From assembly GCA_013823635.1 (NCBI GenBank), contig PNML01000004.1, positions 1 to 64,000 of the forward strand: a DNA stretch of 64,000 nucleotides, written 5' to 3'. This DNA is from Polaromonas sp. (GTDB taxonomy: Bacteria > Pseudomonadota > Gammaproteobacteria > Burkholderiales > Burkholderiaceae_C). The notes beneath the pieces were generated by a model, which had not been told where the DNA came from, searched no databases, and worked only from the letters and a program-made list of their open reading frames with translations. This document shows, one piece after another, positions 63,004 to 64,000 of the stretch. Both the position numbers and the translations under genes were made by a program. Each line of letters begins with the position of its first letter. Position 1 is the stretch's first letter.

Positions 63004-63702
63004 ATGAGCAACAACCTTTCCATCGTTCAACTGCTGCTGCACGCCAGCTGGGTGGTCCAGGCCGTGGTGGCCTTGCTGGTGCTGGGCTCCATCACCAGCT
63101 GGGCCGCCATCTTCCGCAAGGCCTTTGCCTTGAAGCGCGTGGCCAAGCTGAACGAAGAGTTCGAGCGCAACTTCTGGTCCGGCACCAGCCTGAACGACCT
63201 GTACGCCACCGCCAACCAGAACGCCCGCTCGGGCGGCCCCATGGAGCGCATTTTTGCCAACGGCATGCGCGAGTACCAGAAGCTGCGCGAGCGCCGCATC
63301 ACCGACCCCGGCGCGCTGCTCGACGGTGCCCGCCGCGCCATGCGCGCCAGCTTCCAGCGCGAGCTCGATGTGGTGGAGTCCAACCTGGCCTACCTCGCCA
63401 CCGTGGGCTCGGTGTCGCCTTACGTGGGGTTGTTCGGCACGGTGTGGGGCATCATGCACGCCTTCACGGGCTTGGCGTCCATGCAGCAGGTGACGCTGGC
63501 CACCGTGGCACCCGGCATTGCCGAAGCATTGGTGGCCACCGCCATCGGCCTGTTTGCCGCCATACCGGCGGTGGTGGCCTACAACCGCTATTCGCACGAC
63601 ATCGACCGCATCGCCAACGGGCTGGAAACCTTCATGGAAGAGTTTTCCAACATCCTGCAGCGCAGCCTGGGTGCCAACGCCCCCAGCCCCTCTGGCCACT
63701 GA
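63004..63702 (+). CDS. tolQ: Tol-Pal system protein TolQ
   Basis: MSNNLSIVQLLLHASWVVQAVVALLVLGSITSWAAIFRK; GLFGTVWGIMHAFTGL; EALVATAIGLFAAIPAVVAYNRY. Confidence 0.96.
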   Translation: MSNNLSIVQLLLHASWVVQAVVALLVLGSITSWAAIFRKAFALKRVAKLNEEFERNFWSGTSLNDLYATANQNARSGGPMERIFANGMREYQKLRERRITDPGALLDGARRAMRASFQRELDVVESNLAYLATVGSVSPYVGLFGTVWGIMHAFTGLASMQQVTLATVAPGIAEALVATAIGLFAAIPAVVAYNRYSHDIDRIANGLETFMEEFSNILQRSLGANAPSPSGH

Positions 63703-63719
63703 ACCGCCCGGACCCCCGC

Positions 63720-64000
63720 ATGCCTTCTGTCGCCCCCAAAGGCCGTGGCCGTGGCCGAAAGCCCATGGCCGACATCAACATGGTGCCCTTCATCGACGTG
63801 ATGCTGGTGCTGCTCATCATCTTCATGGTGACCGCACCGCTCATTTCGCCCAGCGTCATCAGCCTGCCCAGTGTGGGCAGTGCGGCCAAGGCACCGGACC
63901 GTGTCATCCAGGTGCTGATCGACAAGGACGAGAAGCTGCAAATCAAGGAAGGCAAGACCAGCTCACCCGCCACCCTGCGCGACCTGGCCAGCCGCGTGGG
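63720..64000 (+). CDS. tolR: Tol-Pal system protein TolR, truncated by window end
   Basis: PMADINMVPFIDVMLVLLIIFMVTAPLISPSVISLPSVGSA; follows tolQ. Confidence 0.94.
   Translation, partial: MPSVAPKGRGRGRKPMADINMVPFIDVMLVLLIIFMVTAPLISPSVISLPSVGSAAKAPDRVIQVLIDKDEKLQIKEGKTSSPATLRDLASRV

Overview
The window is a GC-rich chromosomal segment from a betaproteobacterium. Gene content and order (gcvTHP, hpnCDE, lon-clpX-clpP-tig, ribE-ribBX-ribH-nusB, the TIGR04438-like Trp-rich protein) suggest Burkholderiales, probably Comamonadaceae. About 58 protein genes and 5 tRNAs can be supported. Most is housekeeping. I see no prophage, transposase, CRISPR array or obvious defence island, and no wholly new multi-gene system. 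The main non-textbook observations are: (1) a family of diverged, AT-rich, ~55-65 bp dispersed repeats at six or more sites, three of which are read as protein in the same frame (end of an RND adaptor, middle of hpnE, start of ybgC); (2) a clear ZTP (pfl) riboswitch in the glyA leader; (3) a ribBA-type gene whose GTP cyclohydrolase II half lacks the zinc-binding Cys motif (RibBX type); (4) adjacent TPR and L,D-transpeptidase genes sharing a C-terminal domain; (5) a strong promoter plus structured leader before a lytic-transglycosylase gene; (6) a Gly-Cys-Leu tRNA cluster with an intrinsic terminator after each of the first two tRNAs. All calls come from reading the sequence and the ORF track. 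No database search was run.
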